From an uncultured Clostridia bacterium (GTDB lineage: Bacteria; Bacillota; Clostridia; Oscillospirales; Oscillospiraceae): a stretch of DNA of 48,885 bases. This document shows, piece after piece, positions 30,001 to 38,900 of this stretch (position 1 is its first letter; every line of letters starts with the position of its first letter). The DNA lies in the NCBI GenBank assembly GCA_947165595.1, contig CAMVAV010000011.1, positions 1-48,885 of the forward strand, read 5' to 3'. The translations under genes and the position numbers were made by a program. Under the pieces are notes generated by a model, which did no database searches, was not told the DNA's origin, and worked only from the letters and a program-made list of their open reading frames with translations.

Positions 30001-31281
30001 ATGTCAACTTGTGCGATCGTCGGGATCAACTGGGGCGACGAGGGCAAGGGGCGCATGGTCGATCTGCTCACGGAGCGCTTCGACTATGTGATCCGCTATC
30101 AGGGCGGCGGCAACGCGGGACACACCGTGGTCAACGAGTACGGCAAGTTCGCGCTGCATCTGCTGCCGTCCGGCATTTTCCGAAAGGGCGTGGTGAACGT
30201 CCTCGGCAACGGCGTGGCGCTGGACCTCGAAAACCTCTGGACCGAGATCGAGTCGCTGCGCGCCGCCGGCGTACCGGTCACGCCGGACAATCTGAAGCTC
30301 AGCGACCGCGCCTCGCTCCTGCTGCCGTGGCACCGCGAGCTGGACGCGCTGGAGGAGGCGCGGCTGAAGGATAAAAAGTTCGGCTCGACCAAGCAGGGCA
30401 TCGCGCCGTTCTACTCGGACAAGTACCAGAAGAAGACGATCCTCGCCGGCGAGCTGCTCTACCCGTATTATCTGGAGGCGCACGTCCGGCAGCTCACGGA
30501 GTGGAAGAACCTGATCCTCAAGGGCGTCTACGGCGCGGAGACGGTCTCCGCCGACTCCGTGCTGTACTGGCTCCGGCAATACGGCGAAAAGCTCAGGCCG
30601 TTCCTCTGCGATACGTCCGCGCTGCTGCGCGAGGCGGGGGAGAGCGGGAAGAGCATTCTCTTCGAGGCGCAGCTCGGCGCGCTGCGCGATCTGGATTACG
30701 GCATCTATCCCTACACGACCTCGTCCAACGCCGTCGCAGCCTACGCCCCGGTCGGGGCGGGGATGCCCTGGGCGCGCGTGGACGAGGTGATCGGCGTTGT
30801 CAAGGCGTATTCCACCTGCGTCGGCGAGGGCCCGTTCGTCTGCGAGCTGTCCGGCGAGGAGGCGGACAGGCTGCGCGAGGCGGGCGCGGAGTACGGCGCG
30901 AAGACCGGGCGGCCGCGCCGCGTCGGCCCCGTCGACCTTGTGGCGACGCGCTACGGCGTGCGGACGCAGGGCGCGACGGCGCTGGCGCTGACGAAGCTGG
31001 ACGTGCTGAGCTATCTCGACCGGATTCCGATCTGCACCGCCTACACGCTCCACGGCGAGCGGACGGAGGAATTCCCGTTTCCCGCTGTCCTGCCGGAGGC
31101 GGAGCCCGTGCTCGAGTACGCGGAAGGCTGGCACTGCGACATCTCCGGCGTCCGCTCGTGGGACGCGCTGCCCGCGGCGGCACGGGCGTATGTGGAGAGG
31201 ATCGAGCGCGCCGTGGGCTGCCCGGTCCGCTATGTTTCGGTCGGCGCGGAGCGCGACGCCTGCATCGACCGTCAGGCTTAG
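30001..31281 (+). CDS. purA: adenylosuccinate synthetase
   Basis: A 426-residue enzyme with the N-terminal GTP-binding INWGDEGKGRMVD, the GGNAGHT IMP-binding segment (about residue 37), and a C-terminal VRYVSVGAERD matching the family's closing SVGPxR motif. It joins IMP and aspartate using GTP, the first step from IMP to AMP. GGAGG precedes ATG 30001. The next gene encodes the enzyme for the following step, 12 bases away. Confidence 0.95.
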   Translation: MSTCAIVGINWGDEGKGRMVDLLTERFDYVIRYQGGGNAGHTVVNEYGKFALHLLPSGIFRKGVVNVLGNGVALDLENLWTEIESLRAAGVPVTPDNLKLSDRASLLLPWHRELDALEEARLKDKKFGSTKQGIAPFYSDKYQKKTILAGELLYPYYLEAHVRQLTEWKNLILKGVYGAETVSADSVLYWLRQYGEKLRPFLCDTSALLREAGESGKSILFEAQLGALRDLDYGIYPYTTSSNAVAAYAPVGAGMPWARVDEVIGVVKAYSTCVGEGPFVCELSGEEADRLREAGAEYGAKTGRPRRVGPVDLVATRYGVRTQGATALALTKLDVLSYLDRIPICTAYTLHGERTEEFPFPAVLPEAEPVLEYAEGWHCDISGVRSWDALPAAARAYVERIERAVGCPVRYVSVGAERDACIDRQA

Positions 31282-31293
31282 GAGGTGAGCGCC

Positions 31294-32709
31294 GTGTATG
31301 ACCGATATGAATCGCCGCTCGCGTCGCGCTATGCCTCCGGATACCTGCTGCACCTTTTTTCCCCGCGCACGCGCGTGGAGACCTGGCGAAGACTGTGGAC
31401 GGAGCTGGCGCGCGCGGAGCACGCGCTGGGGCTCCCCGTCACCGCGGAGCAGGTGCGGGAGCTGGACGCGCACATCGCGGACATCGACTTTGAGCTCGCC
31501 GCCGTGCGCGAGCGGAGGGTGCGCCACGACGTGATGGCGCATATCTACGCCTACGGCAAGGCGGCGCCCGGCGCGGCGGGGATCATTCACCTCGGCGCGA
31601 CGAGCTGCTTTGTGACCGACAACGCCGACCTGATCCTCTTCCGCGACGCGCTGCGGTATCTGCGCGGCGAGCTGCTGAAGGTGATCGCGAACCTCGCCGC
31701 CTTTGCGGAGCGGTACAAGGCGCTGCCCGCGCCGGGCTACACCCACTACCAGCCCGCCCAGCCGGTGACGGCGGGCAAGCGCGCGGCGCTGTGGATGCAG
31801 GATTTTCTCTCCGACCTGGAGGAGCTGGACTTCGCGCTCGGCAGCATCCGTTTTCTCGGCTGCCGCGGCGCGACCGGGACGGAGGCGAGCCTGCTGGACC
31901 TCTTCGACGGGGACGGGGCGAAGGTCGACGAGCTGAACCGCCGCCTCGCCGCGGCGTTCGGATTTTCGTCCTGCTTCGACGTCTGCGGCCAGACCTATCC
32001 GCGCAAGCTGGACAGCCGCATCCTGAATGCGCTTTCCGCCGTCGCGCAGAGCTGCTGCCGCATGGCGACCGACATCCGGCTCCTGCAGCACGACCGCCAG
32101 ATAGAGGAGCCCTTTGAGGAGGACCAGATCGGCTCGTCCGCCATGCCCTACAAGCGCAATCCCATGCGCTGCGAGCGCATTTGCTCGCTCAGCCGCTACC
32201 TGATGGCGGACGCCGCCAACGCGCCGATGACCGCCGCGTCGCAGTGGCTGGAGCGCACGCTGGACGACTCCGCGAACCGCCGCATCTCGCTGCCGGAGGG
32301 CTTTCTCTGTGCCGACGCGGTCCTCCGCCTCGCGCAGAACGTCACGAACGGGCTGCGGGTCAACGAGGCGGAGCTTTCGCGCGCGCTTGCGGAGCAGCTG
32401 CCGTTCTTCGCCACGGAGAACCTGCTGATGGAGGCGGTGAAGCGCGGCGGCGACCGGCAGGAGCTGCACGGGGAACTCCGGCGGTGCGCGCTGGAGGCGT
32501 CGGAGCAGATGCGGCGCGGCGGAGGCTGCGATCTTCCGGCGCGGCTTTCGCGCGTTCGGGCGATCGGCCTGACGGAAAGCGAGATCACGGAGCTGCTGAA
32601 GCCGGAGGATTATATCGGACGCTGCGCGGAGCAGGTGGACGCGCTGCTGGAGAAGGTCCGCCCGCTCCTCGCCGGAACGGAGGCGGGCGGCGCCGCGATC
32701 GAGGTGTGA
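31294..32709 (+). CDS. purB: adenylosuccinate lyase
   Basis: A 471-residue member of the fumarase/aspartase superfamily. GTG 31294 ([13 protein letters not shown]) is chosen as the start since GGAGG at 31281-31285 is eight bases ahead; a GTG at 31285 would overlap that site. The signature loop [17 protein letters not shown] (about residue 285) carries the catalytic Ser, and [14 protein letters not shown] (about 95) and [15 protein letters not shown] (about 150) are also present. It cleaves adenylosuccinate to AMP and fumarate, and SAICAR to AICAR. It sits between purA and the DAP genes. Confidence 0.95.
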   Translation: MYDRYESPLASRYASGYLLHLFSPRTRVETWRRLWTELARAEHALGLPVTAEQVRELDAHIADIDFELAAVRERRVRHDVMAHIYAYGKAAPGAAGIIHLGATSCFVTDNADLILFRDALRYLRGELLKVIANLAAFAERYKALPAPGYTHYQPAQPVTAGKRAALWMQDFLSDLEELDFALGSIRFLGCRGATGTEASLLDLFDGDGAKVDELNRRLAAAFGFSSCFDVCGQTYPRKLDSRILNALSAVAQSCCRMATDIRLLQHDRQIEEPFEEDQIGSSAMPYKRNPMRCERICSLSRYLMADAANAPMTAASQWLERTLDDSANRRISLPEGFLCADAVLRLAQNVTNGLRVNEAELSRALAEQLPFFATENLLMEAVKRGGDRQELHGELRRCALEASEQMRRGGGCDLPARLSRVRAIGLTESEITELLKPEDYIGRCAEQVDALLEKVRPLLAGTEAGGAAIEV

Positions 32710-32711
32710 GC

Positions 32712-33404
32712 ATGGACGCAAGAGAGATCATCGACTATATCGCGGGCGCGAAAAAACGGACGCCGGTCCGGCTCTATGTGAAGGAGCGGGAGCCGGTGGA
32801 CTACGGCGGCGCGACCGTGTTCGGCGCCGGGGACAAGATCGTCTTCGGCGACTGGGAGGAGCTGCGGCCGATCGTGGAGGCAAACCGCGGAAAGATAGAA
32901 AACTATCTCATCGAAAGCGACTGCCGCAACAGCGCCGTGCCGCTGCTGGACGTCAAAAACCTTCGCGCGCGCGTCGAGCCGGGCGCGATCCTCCGCGAGG
33001 GGGTGGAGCTTGGCGAAAACGCCGTCGTGATGATGGGGGCGATCCTCAACATCGGCGCGTCCGTCGGCGCGGGGAGCATGATCGACATGGGCGCGGTGCT
33101 CGGCGGGCGCGCGACCGTCGGCAAAAACTGTCACATCGGAGCCGGCGCGGTGCTGGCGGGCGTCATCGAGCCGATGTCCGCGGCGCCGGTGGTCGTGGAG
33201 GACGACGTGCTGATCGGGGCGAACGCCGTGGTGATCGAGGGCGTGCGCGTCAGGCGCGGCGCGGTGGTCGCGGCGGGCGCGGTCGTGACGCGGGACGTGC
33301 CGGAGAACATGGTCGTCGCGGGCTGCCCCGCGCGGATCGTCAAGGAGAAGGACGCGCGGACGACGGACAAGACGGCGCTCGAGACGGCGCTGCGGAATTT
33401 GTGA
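32712..33404 (+). CDS. dapH: tetrahydrodipicolinate N-acetyltransferase
   Basis: A 230-residue enzyme with a mixed N-terminal domain (about 1-80, [21 protein letters not shown]) and a left-handed beta-helix of hexapeptide repeats (about 85-215, for example [19 protein letters not shown], then [20 protein letters not shown]). The length and N-terminus fit DapH rather than DapD, giving the acetylated branch of the diaminopimelate/lysine pathway. It uses acetyl-CoA. It starts two bases after purB. The paired N-acetyl-DAP aminotransferase is not in the window, but the deacetylase and epimerase follow. Confidence 0.93.
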   Translation: MDAREIIDYIAGAKKRTPVRLYVKEREPVDYGGATVFGAGDKIVFGDWEELRPIVEANRGKIENYLIESDCRNSAVPLLDVKNLRARVEPGAILREGVELGENAVVMMGAILNIGASVGAGSMIDMGAVLGGRATVGKNCHIGAGAVLAGVIEPMSAAPVVVEDDVLIGANAVVIEGVRVRRGAVVAAGAVVTRDVPENMVVAGCPARIVKEKDARTTDKTALETALRNL

Positions 33405-33417
33405 GGGAAAGGCGCAT

Positions 33418-34575
33418 ATGACGGACTATCTGGCCGAGGCGCGGCGGATCGCGCGGGAATTGACGGAGCTCCGCCGGGCGTTTCACCGACGTCCCGAGCC
33501 GGGCAACCGGGAGTATGAAACGGCGGAGCGGATCGAGGCGTTTCTGCACACGTGCGATATCCCGACCGAGCGAGTGCTGGACACGGCGGTGGTCGGGACG
33601 CTGACGGGCGGGAGAGAGGGCAAAACCGCCGCCCTGCGCGCCGACATGGACGCGCTGCCCCTGCAGGAGGAGAGCGGCGCGGACTTCGCCTCGGAGGTCC
33701 CCGGCATGATGCACGCCTGCGGACACGACGTCCACATGGCGGCGGCGCTCGGCGCGGCAAAGCTGCTGGCAGCGCGCCGCGACGCGCTGCCGGGAACGGT
33801 GCGGTTCCTGTTCCAGCCGGACGAGGAGGGAAACGGCGGCGCGCAGCGCATGATCGACGCGGGCGTTTTGAACGGCGTGGACGCGGTGTTCGGCTGCCAC
33901 GTCTCGCCGGAGCTGCCCGCGGGCGCCGTCGGCGTGCGGTACGGGAAGTTTTACGCCGCGTCGGACACCTTCCGCCTCACGCTGACCGGCAGAAGCGCCC
34001 ACGGCGCGGAGCGGGAGAAGGGGATCGACGCGCTCGCCGCGGCGGCGGAGACGGTGACGGCGCTTTTGTCGCTGCCCCGGAGCTTTCCGCGGGAGCGGAG
34101 CGTCGTGTCCGTCGGCACGCTGCACGCGGGGACGGCGGGCAACATCGTCGCGGAGCACGCGGAGCTCACCGGCATCATCCGCACGCTGGGACAGGAGAAC
34201 CGCAAGGCGATGCGCCTGAGCTTTGCCCGGACGGCGGAGAGCGTCGCCGGGCGGCACGGCGCAAGGCTGCAATGCGAGCTGCGCGAGAGCTATCCCGGCG
34301 TCGTCAACGACCGGGAGATGACGCGCCTTGTGCAGGATGCCGCGACGGCGCTGCTGGGCGCGGAGCGGGTCGCCGTGATCGCGGAGCCGACCATGACGAC
34401 GGAGGACTTCGGCTGCTTTCTGCTGCAAAGGCCGGGGTCGTTTTATCATGTCGGGGCGGGCTGCGCGCTGCCGCTGCACAACGCCGCGTTTCTGCCCGAC
34501 GATTCCGCCATCGTCACTGCCGCCGCGGTGCACGCCGCGGTGATCGAGATGTTTTTGGGGAGGAATGAAGCGTGA
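33418..34575 (+). CDS. M20-family amidohydrolase, probable N-acetyldiaminopimelate deacetylase
   Basis: A 385-residue zinc-type M20 hydrolase with the metal-binding blocks ADMDALPLQEE (about residue 80), MHACGHDVHMAAAL (about 100), DEEGNGGAQRMID (about 140) and the dimerisation-domain GRSAHGAERE (about 195). Members of this group also act as hippurate, IAA-amino acid or N-acyl-amino acid hydrolases. Here the position between dapH and dapF makes N-acetyl-LL-diaminopimelate the natural substrate. This is context-based inference on top of a firm family call. Its stop overlaps the dapF start by four bases. Confidence 0.88.
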   Translation: MTDYLAEARRIARELTELRRAFHRRPEPGNREYETAERIEAFLHTCDIPTERVLDTAVVGTLTGGREGKTAALRADMDALPLQEESGADFASEVPGMMHACGHDVHMAAALGAAKLLAARRDALPGTVRFLFQPDEEGNGGAQRMIDAGVLNGVDAVFGCHVSPELPAGAVGVRYGKFYAASDTFRLTLTGRSAHGAEREKGIDALAAAAETVTALLSLPRSFPRERSVVSVGTLHAGTAGNIVAEHAELTGIIRTLGQENRKAMRLSFARTAESVAGRHGARLQCELRESYPGVVNDREMTRLVQDAATALLGAERVAVIAEPTMTTEDFGCFLLQRPGSFYHVGAGCALPLHNAAFLPDDSAIVTAAAVHAAVIEMFLGRNEA

Positions 34576-35408
34576 GGTTCACCAAAATGCAGGGCTGCGG
34601 CAACGACTACGTCTATATCGACTGCTTTTCGGAGACGGTCGCGGAGCCTGCCGCGCTGGCAAGGCGCATCTCGGACCGGCATTACGGCGTCGGCGGCGAC
34701 GGGCTCATCCTCATCGAGCCGTCGGAGACCGCCGACGCCTTCATGCGCATGTTCAACGCCGACGGCTCGGAGGGGTCGATGTGCGGCAACGGCGTGCGCT
34801 GCGTCGCCAAGTACCTCTACGACCACGGGTGCGTCCCGGCGGAGCGACGCTCCGTTTTTGTGGACACGCGCGCGGGCGTGCGGGAGATCACGTTCCGCGC
34901 GGAGGACGGCAGGGCGGCGGAACTGACCGTGGATATGGGAAAACCGTCCCTCACGAGCGAGCTGCCGGAGGTGCTCGAGCTCTGGGGGATGCCGCTGTGC
35001 TTCGTGGGGGTGGATATCGGGAACCCGCACGCCGTCTTTTTCCTGGAGGACAACGCCGCGCTGGGCGTCAGGCGCGCGGCGGAGCTGAATCTCGCGCGCT
35101 TCGGCCCCGCCCTCGAGACGCATCCGCGCTTTCCGGAGCGCGTCAACGCGGAGTTTATCGAGCTGCTTGCCCCGAATGAGATTCATTTCCGCGTCTGGGA
35201 GCGCGGCTCGGGCGAGACGCTTGCCTGCGGCACCGGCACGGCCGCCGCGGTCTATGCCGGGATTTGCGCGGGCAAGCTGGAAAACGACGTGCTGGTGCAT
35301 CTGCCGGGCGGCGATCTGCGCGTCCGCTATGCGCCGGAGGACGGACACTGCTTCCTCTCCGGCGGAGCGGAGGAGGTCTTTTCGGGGGAGTATCCCTGCC
35401 CGGAATGA
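34572..35408 (+). CDS. dapF: diaminopimelate epimerase
   Basis: A 278-residue enzyme starting at GTG 34572 within the previous gene's stop (GTGA overlap). The two catalytic cysteines are seen in GSMCGNGVRC (about residue 73) and LACGTGTAAAV (about 222), and the N-terminus MRFTKMQGCGNDYVYID is typical. It converts LL-DAP to meso-DAP for lysine and peptidoglycan. It is the last gene of the run that starts at glnN and is followed by a terminator. Confidence 0.96.
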   Translation: MRFTKMQGCGNDYVYIDCFSETVAEPAALARRISDRHYGVGGDGLILIEPSETADAFMRMFNADGSEGSMCGNGVRCVAKYLYDHGCVPAERRSVFVDTRAGVREITFRAEDGRAAELTVDMGKPSLTSELPEVLELWGMPLCFVGVDIGNPHAVFFLEDNAALGVRRAAELNLARFGPALETHPRFPERVNAEFIELLAPNEIHFRVWERGSGETLACGTGTAAAVYAGICAGKLENDVLVHLPGGDLRVRYAPEDGHCFLSGGAEEVFSGEYPCPE

Positions 35409-35440
35409 AAATGACGTCAAAATTACAAAAAGAATGCAGA

Positions 35441-35475
35441 AACCACCGCGAAGCGCGAGCTTCACGGTGGTTTTT
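35441..35475 (+). terminator. terminator after dapF
   Basis: AACCACCGCGAAGC (35441-35454) and GCTTCACGGTGGTT (35459-35472) form a 13-14 bp stem with one mismatch and a four-base loop, running into TTTTT. It ends the long glnN-dapF operon. Confidence 0.85.
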
Positions 35476-35545
35476 GGTGAAATGGAAGGGGTTCAAACCC
35501 GCGACCTTACGGATGCGGACCGTACGCTCTGGCGAGTCATCTGCT
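35475..35545 (-). other. degenerate tRNA-like sequence
   Basis: Read on the minus strand, the 3' part has tRNA geometry: an anticodon arm TACGG-TCCGCAT-CCGTA, a five-base variable loop, GCGGG-TTTGAAC-CCCTT in the T-arm position, a seven-base acceptor strand CCATTTC, then A and CCA at 35475. The T-stem has mismatches, loop position 33 is C instead of T, and the 5' half lacks a normal D-loop and acceptor partner. It is therefore a decayed tRNA or tRNA remnant (the anticodon place reads CGC), not a working gene. It abuts the dapF terminator. Confidence 0.45.
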
Positions 35546-35546
35546 C

Positions 35547-35830
35547 AGACAGCACAGCAGGATGCTGTATTACCCCCGCGTGATCGACGAGCGCGGGCGC
35601 GCCTGCAAGGACGTCGGTGCGATCACGACGCGGACGAAGAGCAAGAAGGACGATACGCTGTTCAACGATTACCGGCGCGAGTACAAGAAGCGCTTCGCGC
35701 GCATGAAGGCCGGGAAGTACACCGCGGACGCATTCTGCGCCTGAGGCGAGCTGGCGCGCGCGAAGGCGGAGAAATGCAGAGAAGGAAGCTGTCCGCGGAC
35801 AAGTTCCATGAGTGGCCGGAGACTTCATGA
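35547..35830 (+). pseudogene. broken C-terminal fragment of a DUF6076-like gene
   Basis: The frame from about 35547 encodes QHSRMLYYPRVIDERGRAC, then KDVGAITTRTKSKKDDTLF and YKKRFARMKAGKYTADAF, which aligns with the C-terminal third of the intact protein at 2365-3423 (GHTKLEYCDRLIENSTKTC, YKRSYKTHNARIRYGLM). A TGA at 35742-35744 interrupts it at the position of EFTAW, and a frameshift follows before KLSADKFHEWPE, the counterpart of ELSLDEFVEWLN. The N-terminal two-thirds are missing. Loss of the upstream part, a stop and a frameshift make it a clear pseudogene. It begins exactly where the tRNA-like remnant ends. Confidence 0.75.
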
Positions 35831-35841
35831 GGATATGCAGC

Positions 35842-35883
35842 GGCGGAGCCGGACGCACAAGCTTGTGTGCGTCCGGCTCCGCC
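35842..35883. repeat. 18-bp perfect inverted repeat
   Basis: GGCGGAGCCGGACGCACA (35842-35859) and its exact complement (35866-35883) flank a six-base loop AGCTTG. The hairpin is unusually long and perfect. Neither strand has a T-tract directly after it. It lies 44 bases from the end of the SLH gene and may act as that gene's 3' end structure. Confidence 0.7.
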
Positions 35884-35926
35884 GGGGTTCTTTGGGGTTA
35901 CTGTTGGACTGTTTTTATCTCCAAAT

Positions 35927-38900
35927 CTACCTGGTAAACCACCGATACAGCATCGTCACGATCTGGCCGCGTGTGCAGACCTCATCCACGCCGAAACGCC
36001 CGTTGCCCACGCCGTTCGTGATGCCGTTCGCGGCTGCCCACGCGACGGCGGCGCTGTACCATTGTCCGCCTGGCACGTCCGTAAAGGCTGCTGACGCTGC
36101 CGCTCCGCCGCCGTCCATTCGATAGAGCATGGTCATGACCTGCGCGCGGGTGCAGGGCTCGTCCACGCCGAAGCGCCCGTCGCCCATGCCTTTGATGACG
36201 CCGTTCTCCGCGGCCCATGCCGCAGCCTCTCTGTACCACGCGCCGTCCGGCACATCGGCAAAGCCGCTTGTCGGGTTTTTGGGCTTCGGGCAGCCCGCCG
36301 CGCGCCACAGGAAGGCGGCGATTTGCGCACGGGTGCAGGGCTCGTCCGGGGCGAACCGTCCGTCGCCCATGCCGTTCGTGACGCCGTTTGCCAGCGCCCA
36401 AAGCACCGCGTCGCCGTAGTATGCGTCGGCGGAAACGTCGTCAAAGCGCTCCGTGAGCGGCTTGTAAACCACCGCGAGCTTCGCAGGCCGGTCGCTGCGC
36501 ACGGTCACTGTGCCGTCGTGGACGGCGGAAGGCACAAGCGTCGCCGTGCCGTCGTCATTCAGCCTGTACACGCGACAGCCGAGAGGATCCTTTCCTGCGT
36601 CTGGGGTGAAGGGCAGCTCCGCCGTGACAAAACCGCCGCCTAGCGCACCGACGTCCCTGCCGTTCGATGTAAGGCCGAGGGTGTAGACAGCCTCAGCCTC
36701 CCCGCCGCCCAGCGCCGCGCGTTCCGCGGTGCTCAGCGTGTTCGCGCCGCTGCTTTTGACGGTCAGGACGACGCTGCCCGTGCCGCCCGCGTTCGCGGCG
36801 GCGGAGAGCGCGTTCTCGTTGAGCTTCACCGCGCCGTTTGCGGTCTTGATCGTCAGGCTGTCATTGCCCTCATGCGCTTCCAGCGCGTTCGAGAGCTTTG
36901 CGGCGGACGCCGCGGGAAGGCTGACGGTATCGACCTTGCCGCCGAGGCTTGTGAGGTCCATGGTGACGTTTGCGTTGCCGCCGTCCGTGCCAATGAGCTT
37001 CGCCACGACCGCGTCGCTGAGAGGATCGAGCGTCGCCGTGCCGCCGCTGACCGTGACGCCGAGATTGACGGTCCCTGCGTTGCCGGTGACGGGGACGGTT
37101 ACGGCGGGAACCGTGAAGGGGTCCTGTTCGGTGGGCCTTGACTGCGCTGCCTTGGGCAGAACGACTTGCACGAGCGCGTTGGCGTCCTTGATGGTAACGG
37201 ACACTGTTTTTTTGCCGAATTTTGCCGTGGCGGCAAAGGTCAGAGTATAGGTCCCATCCGCAAGACCGCTGAAAACGACGCTGCCGTCCTGTACCGTACC
37301 GCTCCGGGAAACGCCGTTTCCGGTGAGCGTCACCTTGACGCCGTCGGTAGACGGGCCGCCGTCATACGGAACCACCTCCGCGGCGAGCGAGTGGTTCCCG
37401 ACAAGTGTGAAAACGCCCTCTGCATCCTCGCTGGTTCCGTAGCCAGGACTGACCGCGATCGCCCGGATCGTCATGGCCGCGGTCACGGAGATCGGCGTGC
37501 TGTAAAGCCGGCTTTCCGTTGTCGGCTCGGTCCCGTCGGTCGTATAGTAGATCTTCACCGCTCTCTGAGCGTCAGCGGCTGCCGCGGTAAGCGTCACGGT
37601 GCTGCCGCGCTTCATCGTCGCGCTGACCGCGTCTCCCTTAAAGGCATCGCCTTCCGCGTCCGTGCCGGAGAGAACGGGCTTGCCAAGCTGTACCTGACGG
37701 GAAACCGGGTCCGTCTTTGCGTAGTCGCGCCCCATCGGAACGCCCGCGTAGCTCTGCACGGCGCCGCGTACCACAAGGTGAAGCTCTCCCGTGAGCTTGC
37801 TCATATCGACCGGCTTGAGCACGACTGTACGGGTATAGGTCGTCTTATCGGGATCAATGTTCGACGGCGCGTGCCCCTGTTCCTCCGGATCTGCGCTTTT
37901 CAGCTTGATCAGAATGCCGTTATCGTCCTCCAGAACATAATTATCCGTGTTCAGTGCGCCGCCGTCGCCGCTCTCCTGCATGTGGCGGCTGAACGTCACA
38001 TAGACGCCTTGATCGGTGAACATGACGCTGCTCACCTTGGGCGGTGTACTGTTGACCAGCGGAATGTTGACGTCAAGCTGCACAGGCAAAACGGGAAGAA
38101 GCCGATATTCCGTCCCGCCGACGTTGACGGTGCGGGTCGCGGCACGGTCGGCGATGCTGTCACCCGTCATACCGTCCTTCTCCGCCGTCACATACCAAAG
38201 GCCCTCCGGAACGCCCCATTGATAACGCCCGTCCTCGCCCGTGGTCTGCGTGGGCTGATCGTCCGGGATCAGATTTGTAAGTCCCTGCGCGGGCAGGAAC
38301 ACGTCTGCGTCTGGCGCGGTATTAAGAACTGGAACGCCGCCGCTGTTCGCCGCGTAGTAAAGGCTCACGGCCGCGCCCTCGACGGGATTCTCGATCACGC
38401 CCTCATAGACGACGCCGGAGGGGTCGTTGCCGACCTTGTTCATGTTTCCGGCGTTGCGGATGGACTCCCTGACCTGACGCATGTCGAATTTGTTTTGGCT
38501 GCAGTCCGGGTTGTTCTCGTCGTACAGCATCAGCGCCATCTGGTTGTAGGTCGCGTTGTAGGTCAGCGCCATTTCCCGCTCCAGGATCGACATGCGCGTC
38601 GCCATCTCATAGCCGGTGTACATCCCACCGAGCGCCACCGTTCCGCCGATCACCCAGCCGACGCCGGGGACGATGGCGCACAAAACCGAGAGGCTGCAGG
38701 TCACGCCGACGGCGTCCATCATCTCGTCGTTCTGCTTTTTCGCGCGCTCCCATGTCTCTTTAAATTCTGAGTAGAGCTTGTTGGTCAGCGCCTTTTTCTT
38801 CCAGCTCATGTTATGCCAGCAGGTGGTGTCCATGAGATTGCGAATATCCCTGTCGTAGCGCTTCCAGACCATTTCACGTTCAAGCTTGCCGTCCATCGTA

